From UBA3941 sp002385665 (lineage in GTDB: Bacteria; Bacillota; Clostridia; Caldicoprobacterales; UBA3941), in NCBI GenBank assembly GCA_050949255.1, contig JBMNFJ010000011.1, forward strand, positions 1 to 34,161: a stretch of DNA of 34,161 nucleotides, in the 5' to 3' direction. Under the pieces are notes generated by a model. It did not search any database. It was given only the letters and a program-made list of their open reading frames with translations, and had not been told where the DNA came from. Below are positions 33,138 through 34,161 of the stretch, piece after piece. Positions within the stretch are counted from its first letter, which is position 1; each line of letters starts with the position of its first letter. The position numbers were made by a program, and so were the translations under genes.

Positions 33138-34161
33138 GTGAAAAAGAAGAGCATTATTGCCATGTTACTGGCCGGGGGTCAGGGATCAAGGCTGGGAGGC
33201 CTGACCAGAAAAATCGCTAAGCCGGCGGTTTCCTTTGGAGGCAAATATCGGATTATAGACTTTACCTTGAGCAACTGTGTCAATTCCGGTATTGATACGG
33301 TTGGGATCCTTACTCAATACAAACCGATGTTGCTTAACTCCTATATAGGGATTGGAACCGCATGGGATCTGGATTTTCCCCAAGGAGGAGTCCATGTTCT
33401 TCCCCCTTACATGGAAGAAGATGGAGGCAACTGGTATAAGGGCACTGCCAATGCTATATACCACAATATAGATTTTATAGACAGCTATGATCCCGAATAT
33501 GTATTAATTCTTTCAGGAGATCACATCTACAAGATGGACTATTCAAAGATGCTGAGATTTCACAGAGAAAAGGAATCCGAGCTTACCATAGCAGTTATTG
33601 AAGTCCCTTGGGAAGAGGCTTCTCGCTTTGGAATCATCACCACCGATGAAAACGACAGGGTGATAAAATTCAGTGAAAAACCCAAGAATCCGGACAGCAA
33701 CCTGGCATCTATGGGGATATATATCTTCAATTGGCCGGTATTGAGGGAAGCCCTGATAGAGGATGATGAAAACAGCCAATCTCATAACGATTTTGGCAAG
33801 AATGTAATACCCATGCTATATAACCAGGGTAAGAGCATCTTTGCTTATAAATTTCGAGGATATTGGAAGGATGTAGGCACCATTGAGAGCTATTACGAGG
33901 CCAATATGGATCTACTGAAGGAAAGTCCGGGACTTGATATCTATGATAGGGATTTTAGGGTATTCTCCAATCTAAATGTTTTGGCCCCCCAATATATAGG
34001 GCCCAAGGCCAAGGTCATCAACAGCCTTGTAAGCAACGATTGTACCGTATTGGGGGAGGTAAAAAACTCCATACTGGCTCCCGGGGTATTTATAGGTGAG
34101 GATGCTGTAGTAAAGGATTCTATAATATTGCCCGGGGCAATAATAAGCAAAAAAGCCTTTG
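33138..34161 (+). CDS. glgC: Glucose-1-phosphate adenylyltransferase (partial, 3' end outside window)
   Basis: The open frame runs to the window end (341 codons seen of about 380-425). The start is GTG 33138 with AGGGTG (33127-33132) close by. N-terminal pyrophosphorylase motif LLAGGQGSRLGGLTRKIAKPAVSFGGKYRIIDFTLSNC, then LSGDHIYKMDY, FSEKPKNP, RGYWKDVGTIESYYEANM, and the start of the left-handed beta-helix (VFIGEDAVVKDSIILPGA). It makes ADP-glucose for glycogen synthesis. The intact KPAV, SEKP and WKDVGT motifs favour GlgC rather than the catalytically altered GlgD. glgD and glgA would be expected next. Confidence 0.93.
   Translation, partial: MKKKSIIAMLLAGGQGSRLGGLTRKIAKPAVSFGGKYRIIDFTLSNCVNSGIDTVGILTQYKPMLLNSYIGIGTAWDLDFPQGGVHVLPPYMEEDGGNWYKGTANAIYHNIDFIDSYDPEYVLILSGDHIYKMDYSKMLRFHREKESELTIAVIEVPWEEASRFGIITTDENDRVIKFSEKPKNPDSNLASMGIYIFNWPVLREALIEDDENSQSHNDFGKNVIPMLYNQGKSIFAYKFRGYWKDVGTIESYYEANMDLLKESPGLDIYDRDFRVFSNLNVLAPQYIGPKAKVINSLVSNDCTVLGEVKNSILAPGVFIGEDAVVKDSIILPGAIISKKAF

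Noticed and set aside
1..34161. Mobile elements, CRISPR, tRNA or phage genes
   Set aside because: No transposase or integrase motifs, no regularly spaced repeats and no tRNA-like cloverleaf was noticed. The two hairpin modules are the only clear intergenic repeats, and they carry no coding element.

Overview
The window reads as a chromosome segment of an anaerobic, low-to-mid GC Firmicute, most likely a member of the Clostridia. The grounds are strong GGAGG-type ribosome binding sites, frequent AGG (Arg) and ATA (Ile) codons, TTG/GTG starts, a ferredoxin-linked 2-oxoacid oxidoreductase, Lpl/Ytc-type sugar transport genes and a clostridial-style glgBPC cluster. I cannot name the species. I see no tRNA, rRNA, CRISPR array, prophage or insertion sequence.

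Layout. (1) 1-2051: 2-oxoacid:ferredoxin oxidoreductase alpha (cut by the window edge) and beta, ended by a terminator. (2) 2.4-4.5 kb: a small hypothetical gene, a gene-poor stretch and a MocR-type regulator on the minus strand. (3) 4.8-8.0 kb: a 51-aa membrane protein, an HD-domain hydrolase and two URO-D-family proteins that converge and overlap at their stop codons. (4) 8.0-14.2 kb: a 0.7-kb palindrome-rich divergent intergenic region, an ABC sugar importer (two permeases and a lipoprotein binding protein, no ATPase) and a neutral-ceramidase-like metallohydrolase. (5) 14.3-19.9 kb, minus strand: two SDR dehydrogenases, a cellobiose-2-epimerase-like AGE protein, a mandelate-racemase-type enolase-superfamily enzyme and an RraA-like protein. 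(6) 20.3-24.0 kb: hypothetical protein, LCP cell-wall ligase and PolX. (7) 24.2-28.7 kb: TIM-barrel isomerase/epimerase, Gfo/Idh/MocA dehydrogenase, NAD-epimerase-like protein and DapA-like lyase. (8) 28.7 kb to the end: glgB, glgP and glgC (cut by the window edge).

How it may work together. Regions 3-5 and 7 look like two linked carbohydrate catabolic loci. A glycoside or oligosaccharide enters by the ABC importer, using an ATPase encoded elsewhere, and is epimerised, oxidised (SDRs, Gfo/Idh/MocA), dehydrated (enolase superfamily) and split by an aldolase-type enzyme (RraA-like or DapA-like). The substrate is not identifiable from sequence alone. Keto-acid products could feed the oxidoreductase, and glgBPC handles glycogen storage.

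Most interesting signals: a duplicated approximately 70-bp regulatory module (19-bp hairpin with a compensatory base-pair change, exact 13-nt spacer, LacI/CcpA-like half-site box) in front of both the epimerase and the enolase-superfamily genes; a frame break at the start of the first permease, which also carries an unusual N-terminal membrane extension; and several enzymes with altered signature residues.
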